Origin: Hypericum androsaemum
Taxonomy: Eukaryota; Streptophyta; Magnoliopsida; Malpighiales; Hypericaceae
Length of the DNA stretch: 64,000 nt
NCBI GenBank assembly: GCA_963995505.1
Contig: OZ023188.1
Coordinates: 2,356,001 to 2,420,000, forward strand
Direction: 5' to 3'
Positions 23,964 through 35,300 of the stretch are shown here, in pieces; position 1 is the stretch's first letter, and each line of letters starts with the position of its first letter. Made by a program: the position numbers and the translations under genes. The notes below the pieces were generated by a model. That model saw nothing but the letters and a program-made list of their open reading frames with translations. It had not been told where the DNA came from and did not search any database.

Positions 23964-24125
23964 ATATTGGAGAAGATGAAAACCAATATCACGGTGGAAT
24001 GAAACCAATATCACGATGGAATGAAACCAATATCATACTATAATAAAACTAATATCATAGTAGAATCAAACCAATAGCATAGAAGATGGAAACCAATATT
24101 CGAGAAAATGGAAACCAATATTCTC
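23964..24125. repeat. AAACCAATATCA minisatellite, about seven copies
   Basis: Tandem units of about 20-23 bp built on GGAATGAAACCAATATCAC, diverging towards the right end. The same core in inverted orientation forms a second array near 44870-44995. Confidence 0.85.
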
Positions 24126-24829
24126 ATACTTGTATTTCTATAAATTGTATTATTTTGCTTATATTTTTTAAATTATTATATTTTTAATATTGTTCATATC
24201 CTTTTCAGTGGGGATTATCAATGTCTCCACTGAATTTGAACCCGGATTAATTAAGATAGTAAATATCCAAAATAGTATAAATAAATAAAAACCCGAATTG
24301 AACGGAACATTCATTGCTTTCTTTCATATCTTACAAGCATTAGGACAACACCTATAAGTAGTGCTACCAAAGGCACTTACCAGTAATGGTATAAGGAAGG
24401 AGTGGGGTGAACACCAGAGTAAATTTTGGTAAGGACAAAAATTTACTTATAAAAAAATATTATAAATGTAAATAATTTAATTTCTTAAAAATTGTTTCCA
24501 AATTTAAATTTTAGAATGAAACAAATTATAGAATAGTAATTCGAAATAGTATCCAAATATTCGTTTTTCAATATTATAAGTTCCGATTACTAACTTTGCA
24601 GGTTGCAACCTTTAACGTGTCATATTTTTCACCGTTCGATCAAAACTCCAACCACGCATTAACATGGCGCCACATTCCCAAAATCCTTCTTGCGAGTTCC
24701 CCATACAGAATTGTCGATCAGACGGGTCCCCAACGTAAATGCCAACGGTTTCAGCACATACCGTTGGAATTGGATGGATCAATTTCTTCTAAGGTGCCAG
24801 AAAATTGAGTTAATATTCGCTACTCCTCC
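24126..24829. other. intergenic, no gene seen
   Basis: AT-rich sequence between two repeat arrays. No gene or transposon end recognised. Confidence 0.5.
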
Positions 24830-25140
24830 CTTGCCATCTTCAACCAAGGACCACTTTTCTTTGTTGCCACTAGCTTCAAAGCACTAATATAATCGAAGAT
24901 TTTTGCCCTAACAACACAAAAACGTAAATAAATTGACATGCCAATTTCAAGCGGGGACCATTTTTCTTTGTTGCAACTAGCTTCGAAGCACTATAAACGC
25001 AACCAATCCAGTGATATAATACGGTAAGAAGGCACTTGTTCCATCTTCAATTGGGGACCAATTTTTTTTTCTTTGGTTGTTGCTACTAGCTTCGAAGCAC
25101 TAACATAATCGCAACGAATCAAGTGATACAACGTGGCCAA
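24830..25140. repeat. three imperfect tandem copies of a ~110-bp unit
   Basis: Each copy contains GGGGACCA(A/T)TTTTTCTTTGTTG or a variant, then ACTAGCTTCGAAGCACTA and a CAA..AATC..GTGATA tail. Copies begin near 24830, 24942 and 25045. A fragment of the same unit lies in inverted orientation near 25341-25366 (GGTCCCCAATTGAAGATG). No coding capacity. Confidence 0.75.
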
Positions 25141-28100
25141 AAGTCGTCTGCCCCATGGGTACAAATATAATATTAGTGTAAATAATTACTTCTAAAAAAG
25201 TGATATAATATGGTTAACTAAAATGGAATAAATAAACTTAAATAAAGTAAATTATGTAAACTTTTTCATAAATTAAAAAATGATGAAGAGTCAAAACTTA
25301 TACTCTCTTTGAAAGAAAAAAGGTATGCATACGCTGAAATTTGGTCCCCAATTGAAGATGATACTAAAATTTTCTACTTTGTGACTATGGCCCCCATTTC
25401 CTTTTTTAGTTTCTTGGTATGACATAGCAATAAATTAGGCATCTATCCTCCCTGCACAATAATAAATATCCACTTCTTTGGCAGGCGACAGTGAGTGCAT
25501 TTTTATTGTTCTATATGATTGGAAATTGGCGAGTCAAATAATGTATATCGTCGAATTAGTATCTGGTCCGGTTAATAAATTAGAATTTGTCATATCAGAT
25601 AGTAAAAATAATAGGTTAACCAAAGTTCCAAACTCTCGAGAACAACTTTGACAAATACCGATAAATACTTATTTAGAGAACATTGTCATTATTTGTAATA
25701 TTTTGTTTAAGAATATTGTTAAGAAAGATTCAAGTGATTTGATTGTACTATCTTTATCAACAATTTACACTTTTTTTTAGCAAGCGTCTTAATAGAACTC
25801 TAATGTTAAGCGGGATTGGCCAGAAGTAATTCAAGTATGAATGACCTCAAGATCTCGAGAGAACAATGTTTAGCGATCTTGGTATGTGAATGATGACAAA
25901 ATACGTTGAAAAAATTATGTATTAGTCTCCAGAAACATTATGTCATTTACAAATCAGAGAAAGAAGTGCATAACGACTAAAAAAGACAGAGTAGATATCT
26001 GCATGCTATATGTAGGAGGTTGACTTATCCATACACACACATGAAAAGCCAAATTCGTAGCCCTCTCCCTTTTTTAAAGAAAAATTAACAGTTATATCGA
26101 CCAGTAAATGTTGTCATAATTGAATTATATGTTTTGAATTTAAACTATAAAAATATAGAAATGTTCAACATACCACTAAATGTAAGATTGTATATCACCA
26201 AACATGATTTAGTTTTGCATCTCCCAAAATACCAGTATGCAATTTATGATATTATAAATTTGTGCTGTCGATTTGGTGCGACCATGACAACATATAATTT
26301 TTAGCTCATGTTTATTGAATAGAAAACAGGCCATGTAGCCATGAATTTTTTTTATCCGATCGTGCCACCCGTTAGATCTATAAGTTGACTTTTAACTGAC
26401 ACAATAGTTTTAAAAATTTTCACATTATATTTTTTAGGGGAAAATTATTCACATTATGGATCATAGATTGTCAACATCCGTTTATAAAATTTGCAGCCAG
26501 TTACATTTGAATGATTCTTGCTAGATCGTGGAATGATGGAGCCAAATACAAAATGCAATAAAATTAACTCTATTTCTTTATTTTCCAAGTAGTTATAAAG
26601 ATATGTTCATAAATCCGAAATTGCCACACAGTTAAATTGCCAACTTCTAAATTCATTAAAGTTCATATATATTGTCATTTGCACGTAGATGCGTTAAGCA
26701 TATTAACGAAATCGATTGGCCAAATGTGCGTAGTTTTAATTGATCCATTTGACTTTTGTTAGTCTGATTATTTATAATCTTGTCATCATCAATCAATACT
26801 TGTTTCCACGTTAGCTAATTGACAGAGCCATTGTGGTTAATTTTTTTATAAACGTATTAATTTTGTGATTTTTTTGTTGAATATAAAAATTTTAATTTGA
26901 TATCAGGGTCAATTATTTTGCCAAAACTGATGATTTGTCGTGGTCTTTTAGAGAAAAAGATCTTTGCCTTTCAGTCTTAATCTTAGACTGAGACCGTAAT
27001 GATCATTCAAAACCAGATAGCGACGTCCACTATGGATTTAAATCATCATGGGTCAAGAAAAGGAAAGGTACTTAGCTTGTCCTATTCCTCTTTTTAAGAT
27101 AAAGAGGCTTTTAATTGTCGTCTAAATTTGATTTGAATAGGGCAAAACTATTTAAGAAAATCTAGTAGATTTAAACTTATGATTTTAGTCAAATTACGTT
27201 TTTATACAATCCGCTATCCTGTTCAATGGGTTGATTAATCTAAATTTGAACTAAGATTTATTAAATGTGGTAAAATTATTCCAATAATTCTAGTGCGTTC
27301 TTAAAAACTCGAATAACAAAACTAGTTCAGCTAGAATAGTGAAATTACCTAGTGATCACAATACTTAAATTAGTCCATAAATTTGCCCCTAGCCGGCATA
27401 AAAATTTACCAAAACGGGGAGGAAATTTAAAACCAGTCGCCGACAGTTTCGTCGTTCCCCGTTCCTTAAAAAACCGGACAATTATTTAACCAAAAGCGCA
27501 CCTTCCCTTCCGATTCCCTCCACTTTCACTATTGTATTACCTATTCTCCCTTCTAAAATAGTACCATCATTTTTTTCAAAATTATTTAATATTTGAATAT
27601 TTATTAAATCAACTAATCTATTTCCGATTCACCTAAATTTTTTTTTTTTGCGATTTCGATTCACCTAAAAAATTACATCAATAAGTATTCAATAATATTG
27701 TATTTTTTTCTAAATCTCCACCTCCTTTATCATTGATTTATTTTTTAGGGGCCTTAGTTGTTAATCCAGACCTCTCGACAATGAAATTTATCCCCCATCA
27801 TTTAACCGCATGACATTGACTACTATTATTTTAAGGTCCTATCCAGCATTTTTGTCTCGATTTGGTATCCCCTCGCGCCTACATTGAAAGAGCACTTTAC
27901 TCCTAAATGTCTAGTCAATTTATGTGCCTTAATACTTTCCGGTAAAAACCAGCTAGCTATCAGTTCAATTGACATTTTACAAGTATAAAAAATGATATTA
28001 CTCAGTTAATATAGAATTTTTTTTTTCGGATTATATTTTACATATCTAGTTCAATTCTTCCGACCTAACCCCATGACCTTACTATAGAGTTAAAAAGCAA

Positions 28101-28200
28101 AGTAAAGAGGACGAAAAAGGTGAATCCCCCCATCACTCCCTTTTCCATTTCTCACACTACCTTCCGCTCCCTCTCTCTCTCTAAAATATAAATACACAAA
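25141..28200. other. intergenic, no gene seen
   Basis: About 3 kb of AT-rich sequence with only short non-coding frames. The last 300 bp or so, with a CT-rich tract near 28170, is likely the core promoter and 5' UTR of the O-fucosyltransferase gene. Confidence 0.5.
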
Positions 28201-28455
28201 CACAACGAATCACAGGAGCTTCACTTTCTTCCAGCTTCTAAAATCTCAATCTAGGGCTCGCGCATTCCCGCAATTTACGCCTCTGCCATTCCTCCCCCCT
28301 CCGTCCCGTTCCAGCTACCGTCAGATAAACGGAGAGCGGTTAACGGAGGCCGCGTTTTCTCTCTTTTTTCTGACCATCCTGCCCCTGCCGACGTGGCAAT
28401 TTGTGGGAGAGCGGAGGAGATTAGTAGCTAGGGATGAGACGGGAGGCGGAGGGGA

Positions 28456-31400
28456 GTGGCGAAGTCGTGGAGGTATAGCGCGGCGGCGAACCTGGCGGCG
28501 GCGAACGGCGGCGTCGGAGGAGGAGGGGGGAAGCACAAGGATGAGAGGCGGAGGAAGGTACCGTGGACGGTTGTGTGCGGGGTGATGCTGTTCGCGCTGG
28601 GGATGATCTCGCTCTTCACCGGACACGTGGCATCCGATCTCGACTGGTACTCCCAGCGCCTCGTCAAGCGATCCTTCTCTTCCCGCCTGGTAATTTTCAT
28701 TAATCATTTATCTTCTTTTTTTTTCTTTTTCTTCTGAAATATTTCTTAGTTTTTGTGTGCTAATCCGGCGCGGGCGGTTGTAGGGTGGGATTAGGAGGGA
28801 GCAGATTGATATTTGGAAGTCGAAGTCCGCCAAGTACTTCTACGGTTGCAGCCAACGAGGCCCTCAATTTCCCCGTAAGTTAGTTAATTCTTTCGACTAT
28901 TGAAAAAAATATATAAAAAATGTTTCTATTGGAAAATGGAGGAGAAGGAAGGAATGCCATTTCTTACTGTTTTATGGCGCGGATGGAAGTTCGTTAAGTA
29001 TTAGTTGGTTGACCGGAGTGTGAACCTCGCAGGCCCCTTGGATCGTCGTAAGTTTATGCAGGCATTTCCTGATTAGACACTCTTGGCGCTTTTTTTTTTG
29101 GTTCGTGCAGCTCCAATACGGGCGAATTTGTCTAACGGCTATCTGCTTATCGCTGCAAGCGGAGGGCTAAATCAACAACGAACGGGAGTAAGTTACTCAT
29201 TTGTCTACAAGCTCTTTATGGAGCATTTTTTTGTGATCTCTTTACTTGGTCCTTTGTTTGGACCTGTTGGTACCAATTGCTTGGAAGAATGAACTAATTT
29301 CTGGTCCCCAAATGATAATCACCTTGTCTCAGATAACAGATGCAGTAGCAGTTGCGCGGATTCTTAATGCTACTCTAGTTGTTCCGGAGTTAGATCACCG
29401 TTCCTTTTGGAAAGATGAAAGGTGAGTTGATCTTCTTTGTCAGACTTCTTCGAATTGTATTCTTTTGCCCGCGTATATGATCAATACTATACTTTGATTT
29501 CTAATACACGAGTGATTACTTTGCGTGCAGTGACTTCAAAGACATTTTTGATGTTGATTGGTTTATCTCTTACCTAGCTAAAGATGTGACCATTATCAAA
29601 AGAGTGCCTGATAAAGTCATGAGATCAATGGAGAAACCTCCGTATACTATGCGTGTTCCAAGAAAGTCAGAACCAGAATTTTATTTGGATCAAGTACTGC
29701 CTGTCTTATTGAGGAGACACGTAAGGCCATAACCCTTGTTTGTTTTCCTTGATGCTTAAATTGATCACAATTCATTTTTTTCATATCTTTTTTAGGGGAA
29801 AGTGAAATAATTACTATTTTTCAGCGTTCAGTTTCCAGCTGTGCGATTATTAACTTAAAATTTTCCGCAGGTTGTTCAACTAACAAAGTTCGATTATAGG
29901 CTTGCCAACGACCTTGACGAAGAGCTGCAAAGGTTGCGTTGCCGAGTCAATTACCATGCTCTCAGATTTAAAAAGCCCATACAGGAAGTTGGTCAGAAAG
30001 TTGTCACAAAAATGCGAAAGATGGCAACACGTTACATTGCAGTTCACTTAAGGTTTGTCTCGTATAACTGGGAAATACAGGCTGAGCAGCTTCCTCATTT
30101 CTAAGCAATAGGTTTCAACGAAATTTATGCAATCTCATACTATATGATGAGTTTTTCTAGAGCAAGTCCGGCCCTTTTTTCTATGTCAAGGCATAACTCC
30201 TGTACAGCCATAACTCAAGGAGAGAGTTATTGTAATGGAAATATAACAAGAATGTCCAGTCCTTTGGTAACCAGAGGATGGCAACATTCTGTTTTTTTGG
30301 GCTTGCATCTGCGTAGTCTGTCAATCACTATGGCATCTTGAGCCCTGCATGCAGTTCCTTCGGACCATATTCCAGTTTGATTCTTGCAATTGTCCATAAC
30401 ACCATAATTAGTGGTGGGCAAAAGGGTCTGCTCAGAAGAGACATTTGAACATTTTTGCCCAGGCCTTCACGTTCTTGTTTTCTTATTCTCAAACTGCAGG
30501 TTCGAACCTGATATGCTCGCGTTTTCTGGATGCTATTATGGGGGTGGAGAGAAGGAAAGACGTGAGCTTGGTGAAATTAGGAAAAGATGGGACAACTTAC
30601 CTGTGAGATTTCTTTCTGAAAACTTACCCCATGGAAATTGTGTTGCCAATGACAGCCATCATTGTGAACTTGACCCTTTTTCTTTACCAATTTCCAGGAT
30701 TTAAGTCCCGAGGGAGAGAGGGCAAGAGGAAAATGTCCTCTTACTCCTCATGAAGTTGGATTGATGTTGCGTGCTCTAGGTTTCCAAAATGACACAAACC
30801 TTTATGTTGCATCGGGGGAAATATATGGTGGAGAAGAAACTCTGCGTCCCCTTAGGGAATTGTTCCCAAACTTCTACACAAAGGAAATGTTGGTCAATGA
30901 AGAGCTGAAACCCCTTCTTCCATTCTCCTCACGCCTAGCAGCCATCGACTACATTGTTTGTGATGAAAGTGACGTCTTTGTGACGAACAACAACGGAAAT
31001 ATGGCGAAGATTCTTGCAGGTCGAAGGTGAGATACACTATCTACCACCTCTGGTTCGATGCCAAACTCGGTTCTTGCCTTTCGTTTTGGGGGGTCCACCG
31101 AAAGTGTTCCATCATTGTTGCCTTCCCTTTTCAACAGCATGCCACTTTGAATTACCACTGACGCTCTTTTCTCTTGCATAATTGAAGGAGGTATATGGGG
31201 CATAAGAGGACCATCAGACCAAATGCAAAGAGGCTGAGCCAGGTATTCCTGGCAAGAGATAAGATGAACTGGGATACCTTTTCCAGAAGGGTAAAAGCAA
31301 GCCAGAGAGGATTCATGGGGGAGCCAGATGAGATGAAACCTGGACGAGGAGAGTTCCACGAATATCCATCTTCTTGCATTTGCGAGAAATCATCTGGAGA

Positions 31401-31461
31401 TGAAGAGAAGAGCAAGGTAAGCGAAGGCATCTTGGACCAGGTTCCAGAAGTTCCAAGGTAA
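28456..31461 (+). CDS. O-fucosyltransferase family protein (GT106/PF10250), start codon is GTG
   Basis: Nine exons: 28456-28689, 28784-28874, 29111-29187, 29333-29421, 29531-29720, 29871-30052, 30500-30602, 30698-31026 and 31188-31461. All introns are GT-AG and in phase, giving 522 residues. It is a Golgi type II membrane glycosyltransferase: a basic N-terminus, one membrane anchor (about 38-56) and a lumenal catalytic domain. Conserved family blocks are SNGYLLIAASGGLNQQRTG, the GDP-fucose-binding HLRFEPDMLAFSGC and CDESDVFVTNNNGNMAK. Family members modify cell-wall polysaccharides or proteins; the substrate here is unknown. The frame opens with GTGGCGAAGTCG where relatives would have ATGGCG, and a stop lies in frame 21 bp upstream. 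The next in-frame ATG (28585) falls inside the anchor. The start is therefore lost, non-AUG, or a base error. Confidence 0.88.
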
Positions 31462-32338
31462 AACTACGAGCAACATCGATAAAGTGTCACTAGGATCCGA
31501 AGATAACAGACTGAGGTTGGACTGACAGGTCTGGAGGACAAAAGTATCGAACTCTCGCCTTTAGGTGAGTTGTTGCAGAAACTATGATATAAAAATGGTG
31601 TCTGGTTTCTGCCTCCTCCGGACTGGTAAATCATCGAATCGGATGTGTACAGGAGAAGCCAGAACCTTGCTAAAGCTGCAATTGTGGATAGATAGTTCCT
31701 CTAGGTTTACATGCTTGTAGTTATACAAAACTTAGATTTTTAGATTCGTTTGCTTTAATGAATTGTCCATCTTATCTCCGGTAAACCCGTTTTGTGTGAG
31801 ATGAACTACGAAATCCCAGTTTTACTTGTGTAGTCATTACCATGTTTGCAGTCCTACAACATCAGTAGGTAAACAGAACATGTCCTTTCCCCGACGTACT
31901 TGTCTTCGTTATAACAACATGCGACTACCTTTGCACTGGCTTAGATCCTTCTTACCAACATTTGGAACACCAGAACTAACGATTAAAAAAGATAGTTGAC
32001 CAATCTATAAAGCTCCAAATGTTTTTCACGTCACGGGAAATACAGGAGTTCCATTTACAACCTATGAGGTTAAAAAGCTCTAGGTGAAATCATAATCCTA
32101 ACTCTACCTGCTACATAGATTATCGACATCTCGAGACTACATACATCTGACAGCTGAATTCATGGAGCGAGTTTCGGTCAACGACTTAGGTTGCAGTAGC
32201 TAAGCAACTATCCACATCCAACGAACTCACTACTGCCAGTGCTCGTAATCATCGGCTAATCTCTGTAATAAAGAAGGCAGTTTAGACATGCTGATGCAGA
32301 GATTAGGTATGCCAACATGCGCTCCAGATGACTAAAGT
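31462..32338. other. convergent 3' region between O-fucosyltransferase and agenet genes
   Basis: It contains the 3' UTRs of both genes. No additional coding region or repeat seen. Confidence 0.6.
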
Positions 32339-35300
32339 TCACCTCTTGGGATTACTCCTACTTCTGTGACCTTTATCGTATGATACAAACGGCAATTTGG
32401 GCACCGTCAAAGAGGTCTGCAAGCCTTCCAGTAACTGCAAGCAATGCAGATTATACCCATCAGCAAAGCAAATAACAAGAAAATGGACACAACATAGGCA
32501 TGTATGTTTCAAGGCATTACAACTGTTTGTTCTGTCTAAGAACCTCCAACTGGCATTAAAAGTTAAAAAGTTTTAAAAGAAGAAATATGAGGTACTCAAG
32601 TCAAGATTGAGATACAATTGAAGTCTATTTACAATAAAAGCAAGATAAATGGGAAGCACACAGTATCATAACCGCTGTCTAACCGAAACGAAATATGACC
32701 ACAGAAGAACATGTATATACCAGAAACCATCATGCATGGCAAGAAAGCAGAAAGGACAGATACAACTTTCTCATCAGATTCGTGTCTTACCCGTGACGTT
32801 GGCTGAATCCTCCTGTTAGACCTACGGGGTTCAACATTTTCAGTAGTTGCATTAGCAGAATCTCCACCAAGAACTTTATCCTCTTCTATCTTACCCAAGT
32901 TCCCACTGGCAGGGGCAAGTCTGCCTTTACTAGCCCGTTCCAACTTCAATCTGGATAAGGAAGTATTCTTGGACGCAGGAGTATCGGATGAAAGAGGAGC
33001 ATGGGAAGATACTAACATGGGACCCTTTGTTGCTTCCTCAGAGCTCTCCACGTGGTTATGCTTTGATGTACTTTCAGGAAGTCTCACCGAGTCTCTAGTC
33101 TTTTCATCCAGAGGAGGGGTCGCAGTACTAGAGGAGTGTTGCTTCTGAGGAATTGTTCTACCAAAAGCAGTTTGAGGTTTTCCGAACTTAGACTTGGGTA
33201 ACACTGCTGCCTTTTCATTTGGTGCAGGTCTAGAAGTATTTCTCAATCCGCGGGATGATCCTTGAGGCATCAAATACTTGGCAGACTTGAAAGAATCATT
33301 TGCATTGTTTGATTTACTACTACGATCAGCCACATAATGCTTGCTCACTTCCATAAATTTTCTCTTCTTTCCAGGTTTTGGCACCCCAAAAACCACTTTA
33401 GATCCTTCTTTCTGTAGACCCGTCCTTGTCATTCTAACTGTACCAGGTTTGTTATCTTTGGTGCTTTTACCCAAGTTAAATAGCTTTTCATCCGCAGCCA
33501 AATTCAGTAACGTTGGTTCTGCAGGTTTATCAGACTCCATGGCATCAACACCCTTCAATGTTTTATCATCCTTCTTGGTCTCCACTGCAGGGCTCCGGAT
33601 TCTTGGCCGCTTCTCTCCTGGTGTATCACCCTGGATGTAGAAGGAGAAAAAGGTCATAAAAAATAAGACAATTACACTCCCGTCCTTCATGTTTTGTATT
33701 TGCTTAGAAATAATTATCTGTGTCAAAATTGTATAAACAGATAAATAGTTTAGCATAACTTTCAATAGTATTCAAGCTCCCTAAATCTGTTTAGCTAGTC
33801 ACTAAAAATAATGAGATGTTAGTGATCCATACTGGATATATGACAAGTATGTGATCTTTCATATCTCTGATTATCTGAGATCAGTGATTGGAAAGTTGAA
33901 CAGAAGTCGGGATCTGGTTCTTAAAACACAGACCCCTCCTGGACCAGCATGCAATTTTGCTTCATAAAAGAAATAAATCAGTTTTCATCACAATCAAGTA
34001 AACAAGTACCTCATGAGGGCCTTGACTGTTCTCTCCCAAACTGGACCACTCTATCCATTCTCCATCTTTCCAAACTAGAGAAGGTCGAAGATGCCATGCT
34101 TTAACTGTCACTGTTTCTCCATGAACTGCAGGCAAAGTGATTTATCTGAACAAGATGAATCTTGAAAAGCATAAAAGAAAAAGCACATAATCGTTATATA
34201 TAGGTACCCGGGAAATGAACTGTAAAGATGGTGTCATCTTTTTGTTTCTTTTCAGTGATAACTCCTTCACGCCAGCTGCAGGTAAAAAGAACAGACCACG
34301 TAAATACTGGCACAGCATATGTACCACAAACCAAAAATTCAACAGAAAAGCAGAGGCTGCCAGTTCTCAATAGGAGGACGAGTGTAAGGGACAATAAATG
34401 ATCCACAAAGATATGGCAAAGGAAGAGAAACCAATGTAACAAGTAATCATTGTGCAATTATAGCTCATTTTTAATCACAAAATGAAGTATAGTAATGCCT
34501 TACATTCTCTTTCACAAAGCTTTATAAACACCACCTTTGCAAATCCCTACCCTAAGCAGGTTCCTGAAATCACAAGGATACAGTAATACGATAGGTACCT
34601 GTCGCTTATCCATGCATCAACCTTATCACCAACAGACCACCTAGAGTCTCCCATAGCAGCTCTCCTTCTTTTCCTTGTTCCCTCAAATGGCAGAGCAGTA
34701 ATAGGGCGAGCAATGCGTATCATAGGTGCCATATCACCTTCCGGGTTGAGCTCCACCCACTCATTTAATTTCTCTGTACCTGCCCATTAAAAAGGTACAA
34801 AGAGACATGTTCAAATGGCTGAATCAACATTAAACTGAATTTGGGTTCATAAAATAAGATCCACGCTAAGATAACTTACCTTCACCAGCCATAAGATCAT
34901 TGTAACAGACATGAGCTTTCCCATCATTTAAACTTATTACATCACCACAAAACCAAGCTGCTTTCAAGCCAGCGCTATCTTTAAAGACCTAGAGGGTACA
35001 TAGGGTAATGGCACAGTCAGATTAGTGATATGCTACGATAACGATCCAAGGTCGAAAAAACATTAATGAGCAACTATCTACAAATCAAGACGTCCAAACC
35101 TCAACATGTGAACCCTCTTTGATTGCGCCCTGCTGTTCTACAGCTTCCATCAACTTTTTGCTCATTCCTGGATCATTGATGGGGGTTTCTGATTCAGGAA
35201 CAACTCTTATGGTTTTTGCAGAATCGGAAGGTTTCCGACCCTTCTGGCCTTTGGATTCCTTTGTACTGGCAGCACCAGTACCTGAGAGAACATCTATTAA

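Noticed and set aside
23670..24002. Gly-rich frame of 110 codons
   Set aside because: Starts without ATG, runs into a minisatellite and has no family signature.
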